From contig DASXLD010000070.1 of the NCBI GenBank assembly GCA_036496385.1, forward strand, positions 1 through 64,000: 64,000 bases of DNA, given 5' to 3'. Made by a program: the position numbers and the translations under genes. The notes below the pieces were generated by a model. It saw nothing but the letters and a program-made list of their open reading frames with translations, made no database searches and was not told the origin of the DNA. Below, one piece after another: positions 40,618-50,305 of this stretch (within the stretch, counting starts at the first letter, position 1; each line of letters starts with the position of its first letter). Source of the DNA: Schlegelella_A sp036496385 (GTDB taxonomy: Bacteria; Pseudomonadota; Gammaproteobacteria; Burkholderiales; Burkholderiaceae_C).

Positions 40618-41682
40618 CTACCGTCCGGGCGGCACGAGCGGCACGGTCTCCAAGGCGAAGATCTCCACCGGCGCCGACTTGCCGCGCACGGCGACCGGCC
40701 CGAGCGCCTCGACCGCGATCTCGCTGCCGAGCCCGGCCCGCGTCGCCGCATCGATGAGGATCGCGCGCTGCGCGACCTTGGTGTGCGTCTCCAGCCGCGC
40801 CGCGAGGTTGACGGTGTCGCCGATGCAGGTATAGGTGGCACGCTTCTGGGTGCCGGTGTAGCCGGCGATCAGCTCGCCGGTCGCGATGCCGACGCCGATC
40901 CGGATCGGCGCCCGGCCGGCGTCGCGCCGCTCGACACCGAACAGCTCGATCATCTCGATCATGTCGAGCGCCGCGCGCGCCGCCGCCGCGGCGTGGTCGG
41001 GCAGCGGCAGCGGTGCGCCGAAGATCGCCATCAGCCCGTCGCCGATCATCTGGTTGACGACGCCGCCCTGGCCGTTGATGGCGTCGAACATCAGCGTGTA
41101 GTAGGTGTTGAGCAGCTCGATCGTCTCTTCCGGCGGCTGCGACTCGACGAGCGCCGTGAAGTCGCGGATGTCGCAGAAGAGCACGGTCGCGTCGACCCGC
41201 TTGCCCTGCAGCGCGAAGCCGGACTGTTGCAGGTCCTGCGCCACCTCCGAGGTCGCGAAGCGACGCACGAGCTCCTTTTGCTGATCGCGCAGGCGCTTCT
41301 TCTCGAGGCTGGCACCGATCCGCGCTTTCAGCAGCACCGCGTTGACGGGCTTGGGCAGGTAGTCCTCGGCGCCGAGCTCGATGCAGCGCACGATGTGCGC
41401 GATGCCCTCGAGCGACGACGTGACGATCACCGGCAGGTCGCGCAGGGCGCGGTCGGCGGTCAGCTGCTCGAGCACCTGGAAGCCGTCCATCTCCGGCATC
41501 TCCATGTCGAGCAGCATCAGATCGAAGCTGCCCTCGCGCAGCATCTCGAGGGCGACCCGCCCGTTCGCCGCGCACTCGACGCTGTGGCCCTGCAGCTCGA
41601 GGCTGCGCGCGAGCAGAAGGCGGTTGACCTTGTTGTCGTCGGCGACGAGCAGGCGTGCCGGCCCCCGCAGCCCGTCAGCCAC
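40618..41682 (-). CDS. Response regulator with class III nucleotide cyclase output
   Basis: The 354-residue protein has a receiver domain (about 10-125; phosphoacceptor Asp59 in LMLLDMEMPEMDG; switch residue in VIVTSS; Lys in YLPKPVN) and a class III cyclase domain (about 165-340; metal-binding Asp in LFCDIRDFT and GDGLMAIF; IGDTVNLAARLE). It should make cAMP or cGMP upon phosphorylation, but the residues setting base preference cannot be read with certainty. It is the last gene of a three-gene phosphorelay; the stop of the HPt gene overlaps its start by 8 bases. Confidence 0.92.
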   Translation of the reverse strand: MADGLRGPARLLVADDNKVNRLLLARSLELQGHSVECAANGRVALEMLREGSFDLMLLDMEMPEMDGFQVLEQLTADRALRDLPVIVTSSLEGIAHIVRCIELGAEDYLPKPVNAVLLKARIGASLEKKRLRDQQKELVRRFATSEVAQDLQQSGFALQGKRVDATVLFCDIRDFTALVESQPPEETIELLNTYYTLMFDAINGQGGVVNQMIGDGLMAIFGAPLPLPDHAAAAARAALDMIEMIELFGVERRDAGRAPIRIGVGIATGELIAGYTGTQKRATYTCIGDTVNLAARLETHTKVAQRAILIDAATRAGLGSEIAVEALGPVAVRGKSAPVEIFALETVPLVPPGR

Positions 41683-42016
41683 CGCGCAACTCCGTGAGCC
41701 GCACCGCGACCCGCCGGTACTCCGCCGCGAGGGCGTCGATCGCCGCCTCGTCGCCGCCGGCCGGCACCCCGTTCAACTCGAGCTCGCGCGCCATGATCCC
41801 GAGCGTCGAAGCGCCGAAGGTGTTCGCGTTCGATTTCAGCGAATGGGCAGCGCGGCGAAACGCGTCGGTTCGCGCCGTCGCGGCGGCCGACTGCAGCTCG
41901 GCCAGCATGCGCGGCGCTTCCTCGAGGAAGGTGTCGATCAGCTCGTGGACGAAATCGGCGCCGGCGCTCGCCTGCAGCTCGGCAAAGGCCGCGGCATCGA
42001 TCGCCGGCGCGCTCAT
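41675..42016 (-). CDS. Histidine phosphotransfer (HPt) protein
   Basis: This 113-residue, all-helical protein has the HPt signature RRAAHSLKSNANTFGA; His58 is the phosphoacceptor and the following LKSNA motif is typical. It should shuttle phosphate between the second receiver of the hybrid kinase and the receiver of the cyclase. The ATG overlaps the kinase stop (ATGA) and its own stop overlaps the cyclase gene start, consistent with stoichiometric coupled translation. Confidence 0.92.
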   Translation of the reverse strand: MSAPAIDAAAFAELQASAGADFVHELIDTFLEEAPRMLAELQSAAATARTDAFRRAAHSLKSNANTFGASTLGIMARELELNGVPAGGDEAAIDALAAEYRRVAVRLTELRGG

Positions 42017-45000
42017 CGCACCGCTCCTTCGCGAATCGGAACGGCATTGAGCACCTCGACCAGGCGGTCGACGCGGATCGGCTTGGTCAGGTAGTCGTCC
42101 ATTCCCGCCTCCAGGCACATCTCGCGATCGCCCTGCATCGCGTTGGCGGTCATCGCGACGATGCGCGGCCGCCGTGCCGCCATCAGCGCGCAGATCCGGC
42201 GGGTCGCGTCGAGGCCGTCGAGCTCGGGCATCTGGACGTCCATCAGCACGACATCGTAGGCCTGGCGCTGCACCGATTCCACCGCCTCGATGCCGTTCGA
42301 CGCCAGGTCGGCGCGGTAGCCCATCTGCTGCAGCAGCCGCATCGCGAGCTTCTGGTTCACGACGTTGTCCTCGGCGAGCAGGATGCGCAGCGGGTGGCGC
42401 GCCGCCATCTCCGGGTCGAACAGCGGCCTGGCCGCCGTCGTCGCTGCCGGCGCCGCCGGCTCCTTGGCGAGCAGGCCGACGAGCGTGTCGAACAAGTGCG
42501 ATTGGCGGATCGGCTTGGCGAGGTAGGCGTCGAACAGGGACTCGGCGTCGCCCGCCTCGCGCCTGCCGAGCGAGCTGAAGAGGACGAGCGGCAGGGCGCG
42601 ACGCAACGCCCGGATGCGGCGTGCCAGCGCGATGCCGTCCATCTCCGGCATGTGCATGTCGAGGATCGCGAGGTCGAAGCGCTCGCCGGTGTCCTCGAGC
42701 CGGCGCAGCGCCTCGAGCGGCGACTCGGTGTCGCGCACGGCCATGCCCCACTTGGAGGCCTGCAACGACAGCACGCGCCGGTTGGTCGCGTTGTCGTCGA
42801 CGACGAGAATGCGCTTGCCCTGCAGCTCGGGCTGGACGCCGGCGAACTCGCGCCTCCGGCTCGGCGGCAGCTCGGCGACCGACGCCGTGATCGTGAAGAG
42901 GAAGGTCGAGCCGTGCCCCGGGCCGCCGCTCTCGGCCCACATCCGGCCGCCCATCAGCTCGGCCAGGCGCTTGCTGATCGCCAGACCGAGCCCGGTGCCG
43001 CCGTACTTGCGCGTCGTGCTCGAGTCGGCCTGCGAGAACGACTGGAACAGCCGCCCCATGCCTTCGGCGCTGAGGCCGATCCCGGTGTCGTGCACCGCGA
43101 ACGTCAGCGCGACGCGTCCGCCGTCGAGCGTGTCGCTGCGCACCGTCAGCACAACCTCGCCCGTCTCGGTGAACTTGACGGCGTTCGAGAGGAGGTTGAG
43201 CAGGATCTGGCGCAGCCGCGTCAGGTCGCCGCTGATCGCCGCCGGGACATCGCCTTCGAAGACGTACGCCGTGTCGAGCTTCTTCTCGGTCGCGCGCGTG
43301 CTGACGAGATCGAGCGCCGACTCGACGCACTCGCGCAGGTCGAACGGATGCGACTCGATGTCCATCCGGCCGGCCTCGATCTTCGAGAAGTCGAGGATAT
43401 CGTTGATGATCGTCAGCAGTGCGTCGCCCGACTCGCGTACGGTCTCGACGTAGTCGCGCTGCTCGCCGTCCAGCTTGGTGTCGAGGAGCAGACCGCTCAT
43501 GCCGATCACCGCGTTCATCGGCGTCCTGATCTCGTGGCTCATGGTGGCGAGGAACGCGCTCTTCGCCTCGTTCGCCGTCTCGGCGGCGCTGCGCGCTTCC
43601 TGTGCCTGCCGGAACAGGCGCGCGTTCTGGATCGCGATCACCGCCTGGTCGGCGAAGGTCCGCAGCAACCGCTGCTCCTTGTCGTCGAATCGCCTCAGCT
43701 CCGGGCGGCCGACCATGATCGAGCCGATCGAGCGGCCTTCCCACAGCAACGGTGCGATCGCGATGCCGTACGTCTCGCCGAACTCGGTTGCGATCCGGCG
43801 CAGGCCATCGGGAACGTCGGCATCGTTGAGGACGTCGCCATACGTCACCAGCCGGCGTTCGCGGATTGCCTGCTCGGTGGCCGTGCCGGCGAGCGGCACC
43901 GGGAAGAGCCTGCAGATGCGCTCGATCCGTTCTGAATCGGGCCCGCGGATGGCGCCGATCGCGAGCCGATCCTCGCCTTCGAGCAGGAAGACGACCAGAT
44001 CCCTGCCGCTGAAGAGCGTCTCGCACGCGCTCAGGATCTTGTCGAACACCGGCGCGGTATCGGCGACCGAGTTGCTGATCGCCTGCAGCACGTCGGAGGT
44101 GGCGATCTGCTGCTCGAGCGCCTCCTTGGTCTCGTTGAACAGGCGCACGTTCTCGATCGCGATCACGGCCTGGTCGGCGAAGGTCTGGAGCAGCTTGAGT
44201 TGCTTGTCGGCGAGGAGGCCGGGCGCGGTGCGGACGACGGCGATGGCGCCGATCGCCACTGCGCCACGCACCATGGGCACGACGGTCATGGCGCGGTAGC
44301 CCGCCGGCGCGAGATTGCGCTTGCCGGCGCCGAATTGCCCGCCCTCCTCCAACACGTCGGCGACATCGACGACGCGGCAATCGAGAAGCGCCGCACCGTG
44401 GATGTAGTCGCGCGACAGGGGAAACGGGAAGACGTCGCGCCATCGTTCCGCGCGCTCGCGATCGTCCTCGGCGATGGCGACGCAGCGCACCTCGCCGTCG
44501 ACGGGCCGGCTGACGGCGACCGCGGCGCCTGGAAAAAGGCGCAGGCCGCTGCCCACGATCGCCTCGAACACCGGCTGCACGTCTGTCGGGGATTCGCTGA
44601 TGACGCGCAGGATGTCGGCGGTAGCGGTCTGGTGGGCGAGCGCCTCCTGCGTCTCGTTGAAGAGCCGCGTGTTCTCGATCGCGATCACCGACTGGTCGGC
44701 GAAGGTTCTCACCAGAGCGATCTCGGCCGCTGCGAAGGGCTGAACGCGCATTCGCAGCAGGGCGATCACGCCGATCGCCTGCCCTTCACGGATCAACGGC
44801 ACGACGAGCACGGTGCGAAAGCCGCCGCGCTCTTGCAGCTCGCGCACGTCGGGATACTCGGTTTCCAGGAGCGGGACGACGTCTTCGATGTGCAACACGC
44901 GGCGCTCGAGGAACGCCCGGCCTGCGACCGAGGTCGAGCGGATCGGCAGCTCGTCGAGGTCGGAGGAGAGGCTCCCTGTGGCGTTGGCGGAAATCGCGCG

Positions 45001-48000
45001 CAGCGTGTCGCCGACTGCCAGCCAGACCCGACTCAACTCGGCCTTGCAGAGCAACCCCGCCCGCTCGGCGACGGTGTGCAGCACCGGCAGGACGTTGGTG
45101 GGTGAGTCGCTGATGACCTTCAGCACCTCGGACGTGGCGGTCTGGCGGTCGAGGGCGTCCTTGGTCTCGTTGTAGAGGCGGACGTTCTCGATCGCGATCA
45201 CGGCCTGGTCGGCGAAGGTCTGCAGCAACTCGATGTGATACGGCGCGAAGGGTCCAGGCTCGACGCGGGTCACGCTGATCATGCCGACGGCAACGCCTTC
45301 GCGCATGAGCGGGCTCCACAGCACGCTGCGAAAGCCGCGCTTGCGCGCCATCGCGATCAAGTTGGGATGGGCTGCCCAATCGACCTCGACATCGGTCATC
45401 TGGGCGACGGCACCTTGCCGGAGCACTGCGGCGGCAGGAAACGCACCCAGCGGCAACGGGAACGCCGACTTCAACAACTCATCGGCCTCCTCGCTGATCC
45501 GGGTGAACGCCTTGAGGTGCATGGCGTCGTCGATGATCAGGAAGACGGCGGTGGAGAGGCCGGCCATCAGCCGGTTGGAGCTGCCCGCGATCGCATCGAA
45601 GACCGGCTGCACGTCGCCTGGCGAGCTGGCGATCACCTTCAGGATCTCGGCCGTCGCGGTCTGTCGCTCGAGCGCTTCCTTGGTCTCGTTGAAAAGGCGC
45701 ACGTTCTCGATCGCGATCACGGCCTGGTCGGCAAAGGTTTGCGCCAGCGCGATCTCCTGGGCGTCGAACTCGCCCGTCGTCGCGCGCAGGATGGTGATCG
45801 AGCCAAGCGCCTTGCCGTCGCGCAGCAGCGGGACGAACAGGCACGAGCGATAGCCGAGTGCGATCGCCAGGTCGTGCATGCGCGGAAACTGCTTCGCGCC
45901 CTCCACAGTGTCGGCGACAGCGACGACGCGCCCTTCGAGGATGCAGGTGCCCGCGCCGCTGCCGCGGTCGAGCGGCCACGGCTTGAGGAAGCCGACGCCC
46001 TTGCGCGCCGGCGTCGTGTCGGACGCGAAGGCGACGTCTTCGATCATGTCGTCGCGCGGCATCGCCAGGTGCACCGCCTTGCCGCCGAACAGCCGCTGGC
46101 AGCTTTGCACGATCGCGTCGAACACCGGCTGGGTGTCGGTGATCGAGCCGCTGATCACGCGCAGGATCTCGGCGGTCGCGGTCTGCTGCTCGAGCGCCTC
46201 CTTGGTCTCGTGGAAGAGGCGCACGTTCTCGAGCGCGATCACCGCCTGGTCGGCGAACATGCGCAGCAGGCGCACGTGCTTTTCCGAGAAGACGCTCGGC
46301 TCCTCGCGACAGACGCCGATCGAGCCGATCACCTGGCCGTCGCGGATCAGGGGCACGCCGAGATTGCTGCGGTAGCCGATCCGCACCGTCGCGTCCTTCA
46401 GCTCGTAGTCGGGGTCGGCGAGGACATCGTAGATCTGGACCACGTCGCGCTCGAGGACCGCGCGCGCCAGGATCGAGCCCCGACCCGGCTTCATCGGAAA
46501 GCCCGCATGCATCGCCTCCAGCCCTTCCGGCGAATCGGCGTGGAACGACGCGAGGTGGACCAGCTCGCCGTCGAACCTGGCGACGCCGCCGATGTGCGCA
46601 CCGCACAGCGCGAGCGCGCTCTCGACGATCGCCTCGAACACCGGCTGCACGTCGGTCGGCGATTGCGACATCACCTGCAGAACCTTCGCGGTCGCGGTCT
46701 GCTGCTCGAGCGCCTCGCGCGTCTCGTTGAACAAGCGCACGTTCTCGAGCGCGACGCCGGTGCTCGCCGCCAGCGTCTGCATCAGGCGCAGGTCGGCGTC
46801 GGTGAAGGCGTCGAAGCGATCGACGTTCTGGATGCTGAGGCAGCCAGTGACGACGTCGCCGACGATCATCGGCGCAAAGATCACCGCCTTGGGCCGCGCC
46901 GTTCCCGGCAGGGTGGTGTCGCCGCCGTGGCGGCGCATCACGGCGTCGTCGATCCGGTTCTCGAAGATCGGCTCGCGCGTTCTGATCATCGCCCGCCGCG
47001 TCTGCGGCAATGGCCGAGTCAGCGGCTCCTCGAGCACCCCCTTCTCGAAGCTGTACAGGATGTGCTCCAGCCCGCGCGCGTGGTCGAAGGTCGCGACCAG
47101 GACCGACTGGGCGTCGAAGATCGCGCCGATCTTGTCGCCGACGAGATGGACGATGGCACGGTAGTCGAGCGAGCCTGCCATGCCGCGCTGCACGCTGTTG
47201 ATCACCGCCAGCTCGGCGTTCCTCTGCTCGGTCTCCTTCAACAGGCGCTGCGTCTCGTCGAACAGCCGCGCGTTCTCGAGCGCGACGCCCATGCTGGCGA
47301 CGATCGTCTGCAGCAGCCTCACCTCGCCGGCACCGAAGGCGTGCTCGCGCTCGAAGCTCTCGACCACGACGACGCCGACGACGCGGTCGGCGGCGACGAT
47401 CTTGACCGTCAGCGTCGACAGCGAGCATTCGGTGCCGGCCGCGATGCCCGCCGCCGCGACCTCGGCCGCCGTGTTGCGGACGATGACGCTGCGGTCGGAG
47501 GTGACCTCCCTCCAGCGCGCCTCCGACGCCGTCACCGGCGCCATCGTCACTCGCGAGCCGTGCTCGATCTCGTAGAGAAAATGCGCCGTCCGCGTTGCGT
47601 GCTCGTACCACCTGATGCCGATGGTGTCGATGTGCAGCACCTCGCGCAGCTTGTCGCCGACGAGCTCGACAATCGCCTGGAACGACAGCGAGCCGGCGAT
47701 GCCCTGCTGGATGCTGTTGATGACCGCCAGCTCGGCGTTGCGCTGCGCGGTCTCCTTGAGCAGCCGCTGCGTCTCGTCGAACAGGCGGGCGTTCTCGAGT
47801 GCGACGCCCATGCTCGCGGCGATCGTCTGCAGCAAGCGGACGTCATCTTCGCCGTACGCGTACTCGCGATCGTGGTTCTGGAGCGAGATCAGGCCGAGCA
47901 CTCGGTCGCTGCCGACGATCGGAACTCCGGCGATCGAGTGCGCCCAGTCGGTTCCCGGCGCCGGACCGATGCCGGCGAGGGTCTGCTCGGCGCGCGTGTT

Positions 48001-48795
48001 GGCGACACGCGGCTGGCGTTCGCGGATGATCTCGGCGACCGGCCCGCCGCGGTCGAGCGGCCACGGCGGCGGCAACGGCAGTGGCCGGCCGTGCTCGTAG
48101 CGGTAGACCACATGCACCACGTCGGTCTTGTCGTCCCACCAGGCGATGTTCACGTTGCCGGTGGCGAAGACGTCGCGCACCTTGTCGCCGACCAGGTCGA
48201 CGATCGTCTGCAGGTCGAGGCCGGCCGAGATCCCATGCTGGATGGCATTGACCACCGCGAGCTCGGCGCCGCGCTGGCCGGCTTCCTTGCCGAGGCGATC
48301 GTGCTCGCGCGCGTTGGCGAGCGCCGACGCCGCCTGGGCGGCGACGACGCCGAGGGCTTCGCAGTCGGCGCGGCCGAGGTCGACCGGCGCGCCGGCGGCA
48401 TCGGCATAGAGGATGGCGAGGAGCTCCGAGCGCGCGACGAGCGGAACGATGACGCAACGGCGGCGCGTGGCGCCGGCCTTCGCCGACGGCATCGCCCGCA
48501 GCGCAGCGGTGCGCGTCTGCCGTGCTTCCTCGAGCAGGGGGGCGACGACGCCCAGCAGCGCCCGCGCGTCCTGGCCGCGCGGCAGGTGGGCGGCGACGAC
48601 GACGAGCCCTTCGGCAGCGGCGGACGCGATGATCAGCACGCGGCGCGCGCCGGTGAGCGAGCGCGCCTCGCGCACGAGCGCGGCGAGCACGGCGCTTTCA
48701 TCGCGCAGCTCGGCGATGCGCAGGCCGGCGTCGAGCAGCCGCCGAGCCGGCGTCGCAGCGGTTCGGGAGCGGCGCAAGGCTTGCGCGGCACGCAT
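42013..48795 (-). CDS. Giant hybrid histidine kinase with about ten GAF domains and two receivers
   Basis: This 2260-residue protein starts at ATG 48795, with AGGAGGA eight bases upstream. About ten consecutive GAF domains fill residues 1-1740; later repeats begin with the same linker (QTATAEILRVISxSPTDVQPVF, roughly every 175 residues, with starts around 178, 357, 530, 713, 887, 1058, 1233, 1402 and 1577). Then come HisKA (His in SHEIRTP about residue 1754), HATPase (NLLSNAVKF, GTGLGLAISKRLAE), a first receiver (LAILDMHMPEMDG about 2045) and a second receiver (VLMDVQMPELDG about 2185). No transmembrane segment was noticed, so it senses a soluble signal, perhaps small ligands or redox state. 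It starts a coupled operon with HPt and cyclase. Confidence 0.9.
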   Translation of the reverse strand: MRAAQALRRSRTAATPARRLLDAGLRIAELRDESAVLAALVREARSLTGARRVLIIASAAAEGLVVVAAHLPRGQDARALLGVVAPLLEEARQTRTAALRAMPSAKAGATRRRCVIVPLVARSELLAILYADAAGAPVDLGRADCEALGVVAAQAASALANAREHDRLGKEAGQRGAELAVVNAIQHGISAGLDLQTIVDLVGDKVRDVFATGNVNIAWWDDKTDVVHVVYRYEHGRPLPLPPPWPLDRGGPVAEIIRERQPRVANTRAEQTLAGIGPAPGTDWAHSIAGVPIVGSDRVLGLISLQNHDREYAYGEDDVRLLQTIAASMGVALENARLFDETQRLLKETAQRNAELAVINSIQQGIAGSLSFQAIVELVGDKLREVLHIDTIGIRWYEHATRTAHFLYEIEHGSRVTMAPVTASEARWREVTSDRSVIVRNTAAEVAAAGIAAGTECSLSTLTVKIVAADRVVGVVVVESFEREHAFGAGEVRLLQTIVASMGVALENARLFDETQRLLKETEQRNAELAVINSVQRGMAGSLDYRAIVHLVGDKIGAIFDAQSVLVATFDHARGLEHILYSFEKGVLEEPLTRPLPQTRRAMIRTREPIFENRIDDAVMRRHGGDTTLPGTARPKAVIFAPMIVGDVVTGCLSIQNVDRFDAFTDADLRLMQTLAASTGVALENVRLFNETREALEQQTATAKVLQVMSQSPTDVQPVFEAIVESALALCGAHIGGVARFDGELVHLASFHADSPEGLEAMHAGFPMKPGRGSILARAVLERDVVQIYDVLADPDYELKDATVRIGYRSNLGVPLIRDGQVIGSIGVCREEPSVFSEKHVRLLRMFADQAVIALENVRLFHETKEALEQQTATAEILRVISGSITDTQPVFDAIVQSCQRLFGGKAVHLAMPRDDMIEDVAFASDTTPARKGVGFLKPWPLDRGSGAGTCILEGRVVAVADTVEGAKQFPRMHDLAIALGYRSCLFVPLLRDGKALGSITILRATTGEFDAQEIALAQTFADQAVIAIENVRLFNETKEALERQTATAEILKVIASSPGDVQPVFDAIAGSSNRLMAGLSTAVFLIIDDAMHLKAFTRISEEADELLKSAFPLPLGAFPAAAVLRQGAVAQMTDVEVDWAAHPNLIAMARKRGFRSVLWSPLMREGVAVGMISVTRVEPGPFAPYHIELLQTFADQAVIAIENVRLYNETKDALDRQTATSEVLKVISDSPTNVLPVLHTVAERAGLLCKAELSRVWLAVGDTLRAISANATGSLSSDLDELPIRSTSVAGRAFLERRVLHIEDVVPLLETEYPDVRELQERGGFRTVLVVPLIREGQAIGVIALLRMRVQPFAAAEIALVRTFADQSVIAIENTRLFNETQEALAHQTATADILRVISESPTDVQPVFEAIVGSGLRLFPGAAVAVSRPVDGEVRCVAIAEDDRERAERWRDVFPFPLSRDYIHGAALLDCRVVDVADVLEEGGQFGAGKRNLAPAGYRAMTVVPMVRGAVAIGAIAVVRTAPGLLADKQLKLLQTFADQAVIAIENVRLFNETKEALEQQIATSDVLQAISNSVADTAPVFDKILSACETLFSGRDLVVFLLEGEDRLAIGAIRGPDSERIERICRLFPVPLAGTATEQAIRERRLVTYGDVLNDADVPDGLRRIATEFGETYGIAIAPLLWEGRSIGSIMVGRPELRRFDDKEQRLLRTFADQAVIAIQNARLFRQAQEARSAAETANEAKSAFLATMSHEIRTPMNAVIGMSGLLLDTKLDGEQRDYVETVRESGDALLTIINDILDFSKIEAGRMDIESHPFDLRECVESALDLVSTRATEKKLDTAYVFEGDVPAAISGDLTRLRQILLNLLSNAVKFTETGEVVLTVRSDTLDGGRVALTFAVHDTGIGLSAEGMGRLFQSFSQADSSTTRKYGGTGLGLAISKRLAELMGGRMWAESGGPGHGSTFLFTITASVAELPPSRRREFAGVQPELQGKRILVVDDNATNRRVLSLQASKWGMAVRDTESPLEALRRLEDTGERFDLAILDMHMPEMDGIALARRIRALRRALPLVLFSSLGRREAGDAESLFDAYLAKPIRQSHLFDTLVGLLAKEPAAPAATTAARPLFDPEMAARHPLRILLAEDNVVNQKLAMRLLQQMGYRADLASNGIEAVESVQRQAYDVVLMDVQMPELDGLDATRRICALMAARRPRIVAMTANAMQGDREMCLEAGMDDYLTKPIRVDRLVEVLNAVPIREGAVR
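43600..48795 (-). repeat. Tandem GAF-domain coding repeats (about 520 bp)
   Basis: The kinase gene has repeated units about 520 bases long. A recognisable piece, cgatcgcgatcac(g/c)gcctggtcggcgaag or a close variant, recurs near 43635, 44155, 44680, 45195, 45715 and 46235, so DNA identity is still visible between neighbouring units. This shows the later domains arose by recent duplication. The earlier domains (from 46700 to 48795) are more divergent. Confidence 0.75.
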
Positions 48796-48999
48796 CGGCG
48801 CGGTCCTCCTCGCCCGGTGGGGCGCGAGGCAGTCTACAGGCGACTGCGGGGGTGACGCTGGTATCGCGGCTGCGGCACCAGGATGGCGATGCGCCACCGG
48901 CAGCGAGACCTCCTGATCCTCTGGCGGGTCCCGCTCCGATGCGCGGCTTCGCGCCGGGCTATTCTTTGGCACCCGAACCGGGCGCTTCAGGACACTCAC

Positions 49000-49803
49000 G
49001 TGGATCTCGAACTCGGCGCCAAGCGCGCACTGGTCACCGGCGGCAGCCGCGGCATCGGCAAGGCGGTCGCACGCGCGCTCGCCCGTGAAGGCGCCGACGT
49101 CGCGATCCTCGCGCGCGACCCGGCCCGGCTCGCTGCCGCGGCAAGCGAGATCGCCGCCGAAAGCGGGCGCACGATCGTCCCGGTCGTCGCCGACACCACC
49201 GACCAGGCCGAGGTCGACAGCGCGATCGCCGCGGCGATCCGCGCCCTCGGCGGCGGCATCGACATCCTCGTCGCCGCCGCGGCCGAGCCCGGCGGCTATG
49301 CGCCGCCACCCAAGCTCGCCGAGATCGACGCGACGCAGTTCCAGCGCGAGATGGACACCAAGGTGATGGGCTATGTGCGCTGCGCGCGGGCCGTCGCGCC
49401 GCACATGCGCGCTCGCCGCTGGGGCCGGATCATCCTCATCAGCGGCCTTGCGGCGCGTCAAAGCGGCAACACCGTCGGCAGCATCCGCAACGTCGCGGTC
49501 GCGGCGCTGGCCAAGAACCTCGCCGACGAGCTCGGGCCCGACGGCATCAACGTCACCGTCGTCCACCCCGGCGTCACGCGCACCGAGCGCACCGCCGCGC
49601 TGATCGAGGCGCGGGTCGCCGCGCTCGGCGTCGACGCGCGCGAGGTCGAGAAGCGGATTGCCGACGGCAACTCGATCCGCCATTTCGTCGACGCGTCGGA
49701 AGTCGCCGACGTCGTCGCGTTCCTCGCCTCGCCGCGCTCGATCGCGATCAACGGCGAGACGATCGCCGCCGGCGGCGGCGTGCCGCGCAGCATCTACTAC
49801 TGA
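49000..49803 (+). CDS. SDR-family oxidoreductase with non-canonical catalytic site
   Basis: This 267-residue Rossmann-fold protein starts at GTG 49000 (VDLELGAKRALVTGGSRGIGKAV), the normal family N-terminus with TGGSRGIG for NAD(P) binding. Usual SDR motifs after it are partly kept: AAAAEPGG replaces the NNAG motif and IILISGLAAR has the Ser. But where YxxxK should lie, the sequence reads GSIRNVAVAAL, so both Tyr and Lys are missing. It may use another mechanism or act in a non-catalytic role. It lies between the giant kinase (divergent) and DUF1272 (convergent). Confidence 0.85.
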   Translation: MDLELGAKRALVTGGSRGIGKAVARALAREGADVAILARDPARLAAAASEIAAESGRTIVPVVADTTDQAEVDSAIAAAIRALGGGIDILVAAAAEPGGYAPPPKLAEIDATQFQREMDTKVMGYVRCARAVAPHMRARRWGRIILISGLAARQSGNTVGSIRNVAVAALAKNLADELGPDGINVTVVHPGVTRTERTAALIEARVAALGVDAREVEKRIADGNSIRHFVDASEVADVVAFLASPRSIAINGETIAAGGGVPRSIYY

Positions 49804-49834
49804 TCTCCGCGCAAGCCGCGACGGCGGCGCCCGC

Positions 49835-50143
49835 TCAGCGGTCCTTCGGCGCCGTCTGCGCGATCGCCGCGGCGAACGCACGGTGACGCTCGACGTCGAC
49901 CGGCCGATGGCGAACGGTGCCGCTCGCCGGATGATGGGCGAGGTCGTTGCCGCTGCGCAGGTTCTGTCGTGGCCGGATCGGCCGCGCTTCGAAGCCGCCG
50001 CCGCAGTTCGGGCAGACGTCGCGCAGCACGTCGCGCACGCAGGCAGCGCAGAAGGTGCACTCGAAGCTGCAGATGCGAGCGTCGGTCGACTCCGGCGGCA
50101 AGGCGACGTTGCAGTGTTCACACGACGGACGAAGCTCGAGCAT
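49835..50143 (-). CDS. DUF1272 zinc-ribbon-like protein
   Basis: This 102-residue protein starts at ATG 50143. The DUF1272 core (LELRPSCEHCNVALPPES, ARICSFECTFCAACVRDVL, VCPNCGGGF) has paired cysteines (C8/C11, C25, C29, C32, C35, C44, C47) probably binding zinc. The C-terminal 45 residues are basic and histidine-rich (HHPASGTVRHRPVDVERHR), an extension beyond the family's core. No function is known. It is divergent from the cytochrome c gene. Confidence 0.82.
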   Translation of the reverse strand: MLELRPSCEHCNVALPPESTDARICSFECTFCAACVRDVLRDVCPNCGGGFEARPIRPRQNLRSGNDLAHHPASGTVRHRPVDVERHRAFAAAIAQTAPKDR

Positions 50144-50305
50144 GACGGTGGCGCGGCGCGGCGCGGCGTGGAGTGGGACGCGACGCGAGGATGCCACGGA
50201 CGGCGGCGACTCGAACCGTGGTTGCACGCCAACGTCGAGCGCACGCAGCGCGAGGAAGACGCCAGAATCCGCGCCACCTCCATTCGGCGCCTGCGCTACG
50301 ACCCC

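Noticed and set aside
48796..50283. Upstream extension of the giant kinase by 496 codons
   Set aside because: The extension runs antisense to the SDR gene and lacks domain features; ATG 48795 has AGGAGGA upstream.
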